Positions 1 to 8,543 are shown, counted from the stretch's first letter. The stretch is 20,849 nt of DNA from an uncultured Coriobacteriaceae bacterium (GCA_900539675.1 UQDJ01000033.1:1-20849), one strand, 5' to 3'. A program made the numbers and translations. The notes: a model not told the origin generated them from the letters alone.

Positions 1-53
1 TACGGCGACCACCGAGATCTACACTCTTTCCCTACACGACGCTCTTCCGATCT
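1..53. other. Illumina P5/TruSeq universal adapter (sequencing artefact)
   Basis: These 53 bases match, base for base from memory, the Illumina universal adapter lacking its first five bases, and end in the typical GCTCTTCCGATCT. They are not genomic. The junction with real sequence falls at 53/54, inside ligA. Read on the minus strand in the ligA frame the adapter has no stop codon, so it extends the truncated reading frame by a false tail beginning RSEERRVGKECRSRW. Base 54 is the first base that can be trusted. Confidence 0.97.
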
Positions 54-1745
54 GTGCTCTAGGGCATCCATTGAAGGAAATACCTTGGTAATGGTCCCAG
101 CCATAGTTTTGCCAACATGACGAACTCCCAAACCGAACAATACGCAGGAGAGCGGCTTCTTTTTGCTCTGCTCTATCTGATCGATAAGCTTTTGAGCAGT
201 AACTGTGCCCAAGGTTATTGCCTCGCCCGATTGTTTGGAGCGCCCCATGGGAAGTTCTGCTAAATCGCTTAGGGTGAGCGTATAGAAGTCAGCCACATCA
301 GCTATCTTATGTTCTTCGAGCAAGTGAGCAATGACTTCTTCACCCATGCCCTCAATATCCATAGCGCCTCGACTTGCCCAATGGATCAATCGCTCATGTG
401 CCTGAGCAGGACAGTCCATAGACACACAACGGTACGCGGCTTCACCATCTTCGCGTACTAAAGGGCTACCACAGCTTGGACAGGTTTTCGGCATAGTCCA
501 AACCTTGGCACCTTCAGGACGAAGCGATACTAACGGTTCAACGATTTCAGGGATGACATCGCCCGCTTTACGCACAATAACGGTATCCCCAATGCGCAGG
601 TCCTTACGTTGAACTTCATCTTCGTTATGAAGCGTAGCTCGTGACACGGTAGAACCCGCCACCAACACGGGTTCAAGTTCAGCGACCGGTGTGCAAGCAC
701 CTGTTCGGCCAACTTGAACCGTAATATCGCGCAACAATGTAGTTTTTTCTTCTGGTGGGAACTTATACGCAATAGCCCAACGTGGTGCTCGAGCGGTATA
801 CCCCAATTCATGCTGCAAGGCAAACGAATCAACCTTAACTACCACCCCATCTATGTCATAGGGCAAGCTGGAACGCTTTTCTAAACATTCATGACAGAAT
901 TGATGTACCTCTTCGATGCTATGACAATGACGAACATCCGGATTGACGTGGAAACCGCACTTGCGCAGCCACTCAAGCAACTCCCACTGGCCTTGTGCCT
1001 TAATGGATTCATCACGGGCTATGGCATACATAAACGTGGAAAGATCGCGCTGCGCTGTAATGTTAGGATCCTTCTGACGCAGAGAACCTGCAGCGGCATT
1101 GCGAGGATTTGCAAAAGCTTTGGTACCCAACGCATGAGCCTGTTCATTGAGCGCTTCAAAGCTCTTTTTCGGCATATAGATTTCACCGCGCACCTCAATA
1201 GACGCAATGCCCTGGACGATATCTTTGGCGCCTTCATCCCACAACCGTAACGGCACATCGTGAACTGTTCGCACATTGACCGTTACATCTTCTCCCGTTG
1301 TCCCATCTCCACGCGTGGCAGCACGAACCAAGCGGCCATCTTCATAGGTCAGTGCTAGCGAAGAGCCGTCAATCTTAAGCTCGCATACCAAGGGCACAAA
1401 CTTACCCAATGCTGCTTCGACACGTTCCATCCATGCATCAAGCTCTTCAAAATTCATAGCATTGTCCAAAGAGTACATGCGCTGCTCGTGAACCACTGGG
1501 GCAAACTGGTTACCAACTTCACCTCCAACGCGCTGGGTAGGTGAAGAAGGATCACGCAATTCGGGGTGCTCGTCTTCTATTGACTTCAGTTCACGCATTA
1601 AGGAGTCGAATGCGGCATCTGAAATTTCAGGATCATCAAGCACATAGTAGCGATGAGTATGATATTCAATTTCCTTGCGAAGACGTAAGACGCGCTCAGC
1701 AAGCGTTTCTTGCGGTGTTGTATCAGATATCTGATCAGATACCAT
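54..1745 (-). CDS. ligA: NAD-dependent DNA ligase LigA, 3'-truncated by contig end
   Basis: NAD+-dependent DNA ligase sealing nicks in replication and repair. The window holds 564 codons, against about 670-700 in the family. Seen in order: an N-terminal Ia domain with HRYYVLDDPEISD; the adenylation motif CELKIDG with the nucleotide-accepting Lys at about residue 124; the OB-fold region with GRTGACTPVAELEPV; a four-Cys zinc finger (CPSCG...YRCVSMDCPAQ); and the start of the helix-hairpin-helix domain (LFGLGVRHVGKTMA). The rest of that domain and the BRCT domain are missing because the contig stops, not because the gene is broken. The ATG at 1745 follows GAGGAG with a 7-base gap. It lies 19 bases after the nnrD stop and is probably the last visible gene of the glmS operon. 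No stop codon is visible; residues coded by bases 1-53 are adapter. Confidence 0.96.
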
Positions 1746-1764
1746 GGCTAAACTCCTCGTATCG

Positions 1765-2625
1765 TTATTCCCAGCTACCGATAGTAATAAATGCTTGGGG
1801 TAGACTTGCAAGCACCTCTTCGGCACAGGCGCTGATGATGCCATGGGTCTTTTCAGCCACCCTACCCGCTTCAGCATGGGCATACACACCAAGAACAGCA
1901 GCATTAAACGGCTGCATGCCCTGAGCAAGCAAACCACCAATCGTACCAGCAAGCACATCTCCTGTACCCGCTTTTGAAAGCACCGCTGTTCCATGCGTTA
2001 TAGTTTCAGTAACCGTACTCGTTGCGACAACGGTATTAGGTCCCTTTAACACCACCGTTGCGTTATACGCCTGAGCAAGCGTACAAGCAATATCGATCTG
2101 AGACATGCCAGAAAGTTTCAGCTTAAACGTGTCCGCTAAGTGCTGTGCTTCCCCAGCATGGGGTGTAAGCACAAGAGGAATACGCTCTGATGCCTGCTTG
2201 TACCAAGGTTCTCGAATAAACTCTGCAACAAAAGAAAGGGCGCCACCATCAAGAAGAACTGGAGCCTTAGCTTTTTCGAGTACGTCTTTGGTAAGAACTT
2301 TTGCATGAGTATCATGAGCATCAAAGCCGCTACCTACTACAAAAGCCCCCTTATGGGCAGCCTTTATCGCATCGGCAGGCTTGAGTTGATCAAAACTCGA
2401 AACCACTAAAGACGCACGATACAGATGTAGCAGAGCCACATTTTCAGGCGCCGTAAATACCTGAGAGTATCCTGCACCAGCAAACTGGGAAGCCTGCGCC
2501 GCTAGGCAAGCAGCACCCGGATAGGCTGGACATCCCGCGACCACAACGCATTTTCCACGAGAGTACTTATGAGCATTCTGATCGGGATAAGGTAAAAGAT
2601 GAGCAATTTCTTCTCGTGAAATCAT
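1765..2625 (-). CDS. nnrD: ADP/ATP-dependent NAD(P)H-hydrate dehydratase (stand-alone NnrD)
   Basis: Ribokinase-fold enzyme that dehydrates damaged S-NAD(P)HX back to NAD(P)H. About 286 residues in the stand-alone C-terminal YjeF/CARKD form; the partner epimerase domain (NnrE) is not fused and not in the window. Visible motifs: a Gly/Ala-rich N-terminal segment (GCPAYPGAACLAA, ~31-43), LTPHAGE (~153-159), the phosphate-handling segment VVLKGPNTVV (~191-200) and the family signature AGTGDVLAGTIGGLLAQG (~219-236). A longer frame begins with TTG at 2646, but GAGGAG at 2640-2635 lies 9 bases before the ATG at 2625, which is therefore the better start. The gene follows acpS closely and precedes ligA by 19 bases, in the actinobacterial-type glmS-acpS-nnrD neighbourhood. 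Confidence 0.92.
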   Translation of the reverse strand: MISREEIAHLLPYPDQNAHKYSRGKCVVVAGCPAYPGAACLAAQASQFAGAGYSQVFTAPENVALLHLYRASLVVSSFDQLKPADAIKAAHKGAFVVGSGFDAHDTHAKVLTKDVLEKAKAPVLLDGGALSFVAEFIREPWYKQASERIPLVLTPHAGEAQHLADTFKLKLSGMSQIDIACTLAQAYNATVVLKGPNTVVATSTVTETITHGTAVLSKAGTGDVLAGTIGGLLAQGMQPFNAAVLGVYAHAEAGRVAEKTHGIISACAEEVLASLPQAFITIGSWE

Positions 2626-2652
2626 ATCTTTCAGCTCCTCATGCAATGCTGA

Positions 2653-3333
2653 TTAATCATGTATGCTCTGAGGTGGTATTTCATCTAATAAACTGCGCGC
2701 CTCTTTAAACTGACGGGTTAATTCAGCTGCTGGGTTTTGACTTTGAGGACGTGCTGCCACTTTGGCTTCATCAGTAAGAGCCATCGCACAGGCAACCGCT
2801 TCCTTATGCGTATACGAAAGCGAAATAGGAAGCTCTGTCACACCCTTAGCCAAAGCTACTTCTCGAGCACGACGATACAATCGAATTCGAGGCTTACCCA
2901 ATTTATCAGCTACCGCTTCTACATCACGCAGGCCAATTCCGTCGGAAAAACCAGTACCTAATGCTTTGAGTACCGCCTCTTTAGCCGCAAAACGGGTGGC
3001 ATAATGATATTCCGGCGTAGCGGTTGAGTTGCAATAGGTCTGTTCATCTTCGGAAAATGCACGACGTGCAAACGCGGGCGAACGCTTTAAGATGGAACGC
3101 ATACGCTCAATTTCCACTATGTCCACGCCAAGTGATACAGAATCGGGCAAATCCCCATTGAAGCTATCAGGAGGGCTGGCATTCAAGCCATCCTGGTTGC
3201 TAATGCGAGCTCCACCATGTGGAGCACCCTGATTGCTGCCATAACCGCCGACATTTGGATCGTCCTGATTACCGCTATGAGCGCCACCATGTGGACCACT
3301 CTTATGAACATCCACCTTTTCAGTATTCGTCAT
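2653..3333 (-). CDS. acpS: Holo-[acyl-carrier-protein] synthase AcpS with repeat-bearing N-terminal extension
   Basis: Transfers 4'-phosphopantetheine from CoA to apo-ACP, activating fatty-acid synthesis. The conserved core runs from about residue 68: LGVDIVEIERM (Mg-binding Asp71), an F/SEDE helix region, RFAAKEAVLKALGTG (metal-binding Glu119), GKPRIRLY and SLSYTHKEAVACA. The family is usually about 120-130 residues; this protein has 226, with about 66 extra N-terminal residues rich in Gly, His, Asn and Asp in three imperfect repeats, and about 35 extra C-terminal residues. No good in-frame start was found next to the core, so the extension is probably translated, although the ATG at 3333 has only a weak ribosome-binding site. 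It starts 28 bases after glmS ends and stops just before nnrD. The core assignment is firm; the role of the extensions is unknown. Confidence 0.9.
   Translation of the reverse strand: MTNTEKVDVHKSGPHGGAHSGNQDDPNVGGYGSNQGAPHGGARISNQDGLNASPPDSFNGDLPDSVSLGVDIVEIERMRSILKRSPAFARRAFSEDEQTYCNSTATPEYHYATRFAAKEAVLKALGTGFSDGIGLRDVEAVADKLGKPRIRLYRRAREVALAKGVTELPISLSYTHKEAVACAMALTDEAKVAARPQSQNPAAELTRQFKEARSLLDEIPPQSIHD
3181..3297 (-). repeat. Imperfect in-frame repeats coding the AcpS N-terminal extension
   Basis: This stretch codes residues ~13-51 of AcpS. Three related units are visible: GGAHSGNQDDPN, GGYGSNQGAPH and GGARISNQDGLN. The flanking PHGGA occurs twice (residues 14-18 and 38-42), and the DNA is also related (ccaccatgtgga occurs twice). 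This suggests local duplication rather than an extra domain. Confidence 0.75.
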
Positions 3334-3361
3334 AGATGTCTACCACAACCCACTACGAAAT

Positions 3362-5185
3362 CTATTCAACCGTAACCGACTTAGCCAAGTTACGAGGCTG
3401 ATCAACGTCGCAACCACGAGCAACCGCAACGCTACGAGCTAAAAGCTGCAGCGGAACACTTGCGGTGATAGGCATAAATGAATCGCGCACCTTTGGAATA
3501 TAGATAACGTGGTCAGCAACCTTTTTCACGTTTTCGTCGCCTTCGGTAGCAATAGCAATAATCTTAGCACCGCGCGATTTTGACTCTTCCAAGTTAGACA
3601 GCGTCTTATCGTAGGTAGCACTTTGCGTGCAAACCGCAACAATCGGGAAGCCATCATCCAAAAGCGCAATAGGTCCATGCTTCATTTCGCCAGCAGCATA
3701 AGCTTCTGCGTGAATATAGCTAATTTCTTTAAGCTTCAACGCACCTTCAAAGCAAACTGCCTCCCCTAAACCGCGACCAATATAGAGTGCCGAAGGACGA
3801 TCTTTAAAGAATGGAACTGCGGCATCTATAGCAGACGTGTCGTCCAAAATGGCCTCAATCTGTTCTGCCGTATCGGCCAATTCAGCAAATAGCATACGAG
3901 TCATATTCAAGGTGAGCTTGCCCTTAACACGTCCAAGCAACATAGCCAACAGGGTCAAACTTACCACCTGTCCAATAACTGACTTCGTGGAAGCAACGGC
4001 GATTTCCTTATTCGCCTTGGTATAGATAACGCCATCCGATTCACGCGCGACTGGTGAACCGATGACATTGGTGATGCCAAACACCTTAGCACCCTTGATA
4101 CGAGCATCTCGGATAGCGGCAAGGGTATCCGCCGTTTCACCAGACTGAGAAACAGCCACCACAAGCGTGGTTGGGGTAATGATAGGATTGCGATACCTAA
4201 ATTCGCTTGCCACTTCAACTTCGGTAGGAATACGTGCCCAAGCCTCAATCAAATTCTTAGCAATAAGACCAGCATGATATGACGTACCACAACCGATAAT
4301 ATAAACGCGATCGATATAGTTAAGTTCCTGTCGCGTTAGAGTTAATTCATCAATAACGATTTCACGACCAGACATGCGTCCTGCCAAGGTATCGCGCACG
4401 ACACGAGGCTGTTCGTGAATTTCCTTGAGCATAAAGTCGGGGTAGCCGCCCTTTTCAGCTACATCAATATCCCAATCCACATGGGTAATCTTAGGCTCAA
4501 TCTGGTTGCCTTCTTCGTTGTAATACGTAATGGCATCAGGTGTCATAACGGCAAATTGGTTATCATCCAAAATAACCACATCGCGCGTAGCTTCGATAAC
4601 TGCAATGATATCAGAGGCAACATAGGAACCATCTTCACCCTTGCCGATAACGATAGGGGAATCCTTGCGGGTAACCACGATGGTGCCCGGTTCTTCCTGA
4701 CAGGTGACAGCTAAGCCATATGCCCCTACCAGACGAGAGGCAGCATAGCGTACTGCTTCAAGTAAGTTGCCCTTATAAGCCTTTTCAATGAGATGAGCTA
4801 CTACTTCAGTATCGGTATCAGAAGCAAATATATGGCCTTCGTTGATCAGCTCTTCTCGCAGTTCAGTAAAGTTTTCAATAATGCCATTGTGAACAACCGC
4901 AATATCATGACCACAACTCAAATGAGGATGGGCATTGCGCTCGGAGGGTGCTCCATGGGTTGCCCAGCGGGTGTGTCCAATGCCGCAAGTACCCTGACAC
5001 ATATCATGACTCACTGCATCAACGAGCTGGGAAACCTTACCCAGGCGTTTAACCACATTGAGCTTTTCGCCATCAAAAACAGCGATGCCTGCAGAATCAT
5101 AACCTCGGTACTCAAGTCGCTTCAGACCCTCAAGCAATACCTCTTTCGCCTGAAGAGAACCTGTATAGCCAACAATACCGCACAT
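3362..5185 (-). CDS. glmS: Glutamine--fructose-6-phosphate aminotransferase (isomerizing) GlmS
   Basis: Makes glucosamine-6-phosphate from fructose-6-phosphate and glutamine, the first committed step to UDP-GlcNAc for peptidoglycan. At 607 residues it has the full family length. The N-terminal glutaminase domain starts MCGIVGY, with the catalytic Cys exposed after Met removal, followed by RGYDSAGIA, HTRWATHG and VVHNGIIENF. Two SIS domains follow (GCGTSYHAG...SQSGETADT and YIGRG...KLKEISYIHAEAYAAGEMKHGPIAL), ending in AKSVTVE. An upstream out-of-frame ATG is ignored: the ATG at 5185 alone gives the obligatory Cys at position 2, and TAGGAG lies 7 bases before it. It is the first gene of the glmS-acpS-nnrD-ligA run and is divergent from the GH25 gene. 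The 114-base upstream gap has no glmS-ribozyme-like core that I can see. Confidence 0.98.
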   Translation of the reverse strand: MCGIVGYTGSLQAKEVLLEGLKRLEYRGYDSAGIAVFDGEKLNVVKRLGKVSQLVDAVSHDMCQGTCGIGHTRWATHGAPSERNAHPHLSCGHDIAVVHNGIIENFTELREELINEGHIFASDTDTEVVAHLIEKAYKGNLLEAVRYAASRLVGAYGLAVTCQEEPGTIVVTRKDSPIVIGKGEDGSYVASDIIAVIEATRDVVILDDNQFAVMTPDAITYYNEEGNQIEPKITHVDWDIDVAEKGGYPDFMLKEIHEQPRVVRDTLAGRMSGREIVIDELTLTRQELNYIDRVYIIGCGTSYHAGLIAKNLIEAWARIPTEVEVASEFRYRNPIITPTTLVVAVSQSGETADTLAAIRDARIKGAKVFGITNVIGSPVARESDGVIYTKANKEIAVASTKSVIGQVVSLTLLAMLLGRVKGKLTLNMTRMLFAELADTAEQIEAILDDTSAIDAAVPFFKDRPSALYIGRGLGEAVCFEGALKLKEISYIHAEAYAAGEMKHGPIALLDDGFPIVAVCTQSATYDKTLSNLEESKSRGAKIIAIATEGDENVKKVADHVIYIPKVRDSFMPITASVPLQLLARSVAVARGCDVDQPRNLAKSVTVE

Positions 5186-5284
5186 ACATAAACTCCTAAC
5201 GTGTGGGAGAAAAACGTTATTTACTTTCTAAGCTTGTTCATTTTATCGTAGATGTCCAACACCAGAATCTCTATTGGTCATGCC

Positions 5285-5299
5285 TGATACAATCAGCAC
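5285..5299 (+). promoter_or_regulatory. Extended -10 promoter giving a leaderless GH25 mRNA
   Basis: TGATACAAT at 5285-5293 fits an extended -10 element (TG, one base, then TACAAT). A start of transcription 7 bases downstream of the hexamer falls on the A of the ATG at 5300. No Shine-Dalgarno lies in front of that ATG and no good -35 is visible. Both points fit a leaderless transcript, a common arrangement in Actinomycetota. The promoter is inferred by eye. Confidence 0.5.
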
Positions 5300-6148
5300 A
5301 TGATTAAGCAAGATACACATTCATCTTCAGCACCAAAGGCAAGCAAACCAGCGACTCAGCAAAAGCTACCGTTGAAACTCATGGGTATCGTCATTGCCAT
5401 TTTGGTGCTCATCATTGTAATAACCATCGGTGTACAAAGCTGTAACACTCCACAATACAACTGGAATAACTTACATAACGACAATGGACGTATGTCATAT
5501 GTTGAAAATGGAACTGTTACCTCGCTTGCCGGTATCGATGTATCCAGTCACCAGGGACAAATTGATTGGCATGCCGTTAAAAATGACGGCATAGACTTTG
5601 CCTTCTTACGTGCGGGTCGTAGAGGGTACACGGAAGGCAAGATATATGCCGATGAGACTTTCTATACGAATGCTGATGGTGCGGTAAATGCGGGTATCCC
5701 TATTGGCGTATATTTCTTTTCTCAAGCCATCAATGAAGACGAGGCGCGTGAAGAAGCGCACTATGTGCTTGACATGATTAGCGGTATGAAGATCACCTGT
5801 CCGATTGCTTATGACTTTGAAAATATTCCCGAAAGTGATGGACGTGGCAATAGTCTTAGCCCTGAGCAGGTAACCAAGAATGCAGATGCTTTTTGCTCGG
5901 TCATCGAACAGGCTGGATATACCGCAATTATCTACGGCAACCAGTACGATTTAAAGCGCTACGACTTAAGCAAATTGCACCATGATATCTGGTATGCCGA
6001 ATACAACGTCAATCATCCAAGCGACACGGTACGATTCGCCATGTGGCAATATACCCACACAGGAACAGTTGCTGGCATACATACCGATGTGGACCTGAAC
6101 ATCTGTTTTGATGCGTCAATGATAAAGCCCATCGAAAACGACCAGTAA
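5300..6148 (+). CDS. Membrane-anchored GH25 lysozyme-like muramidase
   Basis: Predicted cell-wall hydrolase acting outside the membrane. A short Ser/Ala/Lys-rich cytoplasmic start is followed by one hydrophobic segment (~27-45), then a GH25 domain from ~77 to the end. Family features visible: GIDVSSHQGQIDW (Asp80), FAFLRAGRRGY, the strand GIPIGVYFFSQAI, and AYDFEN with the Asp172-x-Glu174 pair that matches the catalytic DxE of GH25, then IIYGNQYDL and the late WQYTHTGTVAGI...VDLN. At 282 residues it holds one catalytic domain and no extra wall-binding repeats. The hydrophobic segment ends in VQSC, which is not a convincing lipobox, so a signal anchor is more likely than a lipoprotein. It is monocistronic, divergent from glmS, and ends 23 bases before a strong terminator. 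Confidence 0.88.
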   Translation: MIKQDTHSSSAPKASKPATQQKLPLKLMGIVIAILVLIIVITIGVQSCNTPQYNWNNLHNDNGRMSYVENGTVTSLAGIDVSSHQGQIDWHAVKNDGIDFAFLRAGRRGYTEGKIYADETFYTNADGAVNAGIPIGVYFFSQAINEDEAREEAHYVLDMISGMKITCPIAYDFENIPESDGRGNSLSPEQVTKNADAFCSVIEQAGYTAIIYGNQYDLKRYDLSKLHHDIWYAEYNVNHPSDTVRFAMWQYTHTGTVAGIHTDVDLNICFDASMIKPIENDQ

Positions 6149-6171
6149 ACTATGCAACAGTACCCCTAGAC

Positions 6172-6200
6172 AAAAACGGCCGGATATACCGGCCGTTTTT
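6172..6200. terminator. Perfect bidirectional intrinsic terminator
   Basis: A 12-bp perfect inverted repeat around the loop ATATA: AAAAACGGCCGG and CCGGCCGTTTTT. The GC-rich core is flanked by A5 on one side and T5 on the other, so it can terminate the GH25 gene on the plus strand and the EF-G-like gene on the minus strand. It sits between the two convergent genes. Confidence 0.93.
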
Positions 6201-6262
6201 ACAAACCTTGCGCTTGTTGGATATCGAACGCGCAGCGTACATACCTACACCTACTAAAGTAA

Positions 6263-8326
6263 TTAATTTGCGCGTGAAGCCCGATACTCTTCAACCAGTT
6301 TCTGTTGAACATCATACGGGGCAGGCTCATATCCTTCAATTTCTAAGGTATAGGTGCCAGAACCGCGAGTCATAGCGCGCAAGTCCTTCGTGTAGGTAAC
6401 CACTTCTGCATACGGAACACGTACCACAATAATGGTGTCACCTTCATCATCAGAATCGGTACCTACGATACGACCACGACGGGTTGCCACATCGCCCATA
6501 ACTGCACCAGCATATTCTTCCGAAACCGTAATGTTCATATCTGCCATAGGCTCAAGAATTACTGGATCAGCCTTTTCGCACGCTGCTCTAAAGGCAATGC
6601 GCGCTGCCGTTTTAAACGCCATTTCGTTGGAGTCTACCGAGTGGTACGATCCATCGAAAACCGTGCAGTCGATATCCACCATGGGATATCCCGCCAAAAA
6701 ACCTTCTTGCATGGCTTCTTGGACGCCTTTGTCAACCGCGGGAATCAAGTTCTTCGGAATGCGACCGCCTACCACTTCGTTATGGAATACGTAACCTTCG
6801 CCTGGATTGGGTGCCAAGCGCAACCAACAATCACCAAACTGTCCAGAACCACCAGTCTGCTTTTTATGCCTACCCTGAGCTTCAGCTGTTTTGGTGATAG
6901 TTTCACGGTACGGAATGCGCACCGGAACCTGATCAACTTCAATACCCGTTTGAGACTTTAAACGATTAAGGAGGACATCTACCTGCATATCTCCCATGGT
7001 ATATAGAACCTGCTGGTGGGTTTCTTCATTGCGTACCAAACTAATCGTTGGATCCACCTCAGACTGACGCGCCAGAAACGTTCCCAATTTATCTTCATCG
7101 GCCTTGTTGCGCGCTTTCAAAGCAACGGGATACTGAGGAATAGGTAATGGCAGCGGATCAACTTCAATGTTTCCGCTCTTAGAAAGCGTATCGCCAGTCT
7201 TAGTTTCACTGAGCTTCGGAACAACCACAATATCGCCAGCCTTGGCGCTCTTTACATCCATAGGTTCTTTGCCCATCATCACATAGATATGGCCGAGTCG
7301 TTCCTTTTTCCCTGTACGAGAATTGATAAGTTCACTTGATGGTTCCAGATAGCCCGAAAGTACCTTAACAAAGCTCATACGACCCACAAACGGATCGGCT
7401 ACCGTCTTAAAAACGAAACAAGCAGGTTCACCCGTTTCATCGACATAGAGCTCTTCACCATCGGCCAAATAGAAGGGACCATGGTGACGGGGATGCGGGA
7501 AATAGGTGCAAATATCATCCATAATTCCCTTAATACCCTGTTCAATGATGGTAGAACCCACGAATACGGGAATAAAGATCTCCTGAGCAATAGCATCCTG
7601 CAACAGCGATTCAAGTTCTTGCTGTGTCAGTTGCTCTTGACCATCGAGATATTTCATCATGAGTTCATCGTCGGCTTCAGCCACTAAATCGCAAAGTTTA
7701 TCGCGGGCAATCAGTGCTGCCTCGGCGTACTCTTCAGGAATCTCCTCAATGCGCTCACCCTGGTCTTCGAAGTAACGAGCCTTCATACGCAAAATGTCGA
7801 TAACGCCCTTGAAATCCTTATCAACTCCAATAGGAATTGTGACTGCTCCCAGGCGTGAACCAAAACGTGCATGGAGCTGAGCCATTGCGATATCAAAATT
7901 AGCTCCCTCGCGATCAATATGATTAATGAACACACTGCGTGAAGTACGCATCACCTCAGCTTCATGCCACAAACGGGTAGTCATGTTCTGCGGACCTGCC
8001 ACGGCGTCGACCACAAACATACACATTTCACAAACTTGCATCGTAGCAAGCGTGTCGCCTAAGAAATCGGGCTGACCCGATGTATCAAGCAAATTGATTT
8101 TGTAATCTTTGCCATAGGAAATAGGCGCAATAGAGGTGCTCAGCGTAAAGCGACGACGAATTTCCTCTTCGTCATAATCTAAATATGACTTTCCGTCGTG
8201 CGTCGTACCCATACGAGGCGTTTTGCCAGATATATGAAGCATTGCTTCTGCAAGCGAAGTCTTGCCGGCACCGTCCTGGCCGACAAGAGCAATATTGCGT
8301 ACGTGCTCAGTGGTAGGAGCCGCCAT
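6263..8326 (-). CDS. EF-G-like translational GTPase (EF-G paralogue) with altered G motifs
   Basis: 687-residue relative of elongation factor G with all domains: G domain, domain II, domain III (~QSEVDPT), domain IV with DGSYHSVDSNEMAF, and domain V. P-loop GQDGAGKT (16-23). Two core motifs differ from canonical EF-G: G3 reads DTSGQPDF (81-88), with Gln85 where EF-G and EF-Tu have the catalytic His, and G4 reads NHID (135-138) instead of NKxD. Switch I reads RRRFTLST rather than RGITI. It resembles the actinobacterial 'elongation factor G-like' group rather than fusA, and no rpsL/rpsG/tuf neighbours are present. A TTG at 8359 opens a longer frame, but AAGGAAG 8 bases before the ATG at 8326 fixes the start. 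It could act in ribosome rescue, recycling or stress; which of these cannot be told from sequence. Confidence 0.88.
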   Translation of the reverse strand: MAAPTTEHVRNIALVGQDGAGKTSLAEAMLHISGKTPRMGTTHDGKSYLDYDEEEIRRRFTLSTSIAPISYGKDYKINLLDTSGQPDFLGDTLATMQVCEMCMFVVDAVAGPQNMTTRLWHEAEVMRTSRSVFINHIDREGANFDIAMAQLHARFGSRLGAVTIPIGVDKDFKGVIDILRMKARYFEDQGERIEEIPEEYAEAALIARDKLCDLVAEADDELMMKYLDGQEQLTQQELESLLQDAIAQEIFIPVFVGSTIIEQGIKGIMDDICTYFPHPRHHGPFYLADGEELYVDETGEPACFVFKTVADPFVGRMSFVKVLSGYLEPSSELINSRTGKKERLGHIYVMMGKEPMDVKSAKAGDIVVVPKLSETKTGDTLSKSGNIEVDPLPLPIPQYPVALKARNKADEDKLGTFLARQSEVDPTISLVRNEETHQQVLYTMGDMQVDVLLNRLKSQTGIEVDQVPVRIPYRETITKTAEAQGRHKKQTGGSGQFGDCWLRLAPNPGEGYVFHNEVVGGRIPKNLIPAVDKGVQEAMQEGFLAGYPMVDIDCTVFDGSYHSVDSNEMAFKTAARIAFRAACEKADPVILEPMADMNITVSEEYAGAVMGDVATRRGRIVGTDSDDEGDTIIVVRVPYAEVVTYTKDLRAMTRGSGTYTLEIEGYEPAPYDVQQKLVEEYRASRAN

Positions 8327-8390
8327 AAATACCACTTCCTTTACTTCCAAATCTTTCAAAGCCCCTCAAAGAATTGGAAATTCGGCTGAA

Positions 8391-8418
8391 CCGTTTTGCT
8401 GCCCCATCAACAAAACGG
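8391..8418 (-). promoter_or_regulatory. Hairpin in the leader of the EF-G-like gene
   Basis: A perfect 8-bp inverted repeat, CCGTTTTG at 8391-8398 and CAAAACGG at 8411-8418, with a 12-base loop, about 65 bases upstream of the EF-G-like start. It has no T-run on the downstream side, so it is more likely a leader structure than a terminator. Confidence 0.5.
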
Positions 8419-8429
8419 GAGGCTTAAGT

Positions 8430-8443
8430 GTGAACATGTTCAC
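8430..8443. promoter_or_regulatory. 14-bp perfect palindrome, candidate operator
   Basis: GTGAACATGTTCAC is a perfect palindrome within a longer near-symmetric stretch (CTTAAGTG on the left, CACTTTTAAG on the right). It lies about 105 bases upstream of the EF-G-like start, in the 360-base gap after the trigger-factor-like gene. The symmetry fits a dimeric repressor site; the binding protein is unknown. Confidence 0.55.
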
Positions 8444-8512
8444 TTTTAAGAAGTGTACCGTATTCGGACGGCATCTATGCTTGCATCTCGCACAAATATG
8501 GATATTTAAAGA

Positions 8513-8543
8513 ACAAGGACGTGATACCTTATCGCGTCCTTGT
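8513..8543 (-). terminator. Probable terminator of the trigger-factor-like gene
   Basis: Stem ACAAGGACG (8513-8521) / CGTCCTTGT (8535-8543), with a further inner GATA/TATC pairing. Read on the minus strand the hairpin ends in CCTTGTTCTTT, a modest T-rich tail, about 145 bases beyond the trigger-factor-like stop codon. The T-run is imperfect, so confidence is moderate. Confidence 0.5.

Noticed and set aside
891..1250. Long plus-strand open frame opposite ligA
   Set aside because: It is a shadow of the ligA coding sequence on the other strand and has no initiation signal.
5186..5299. A glmS ribozyme or other riboswitch before glmS
   Set aside because: The gap is only 114 bases to the divergent gene and shows neither the conserved glmS ribozyme core nor a terminator/antiterminator pair.
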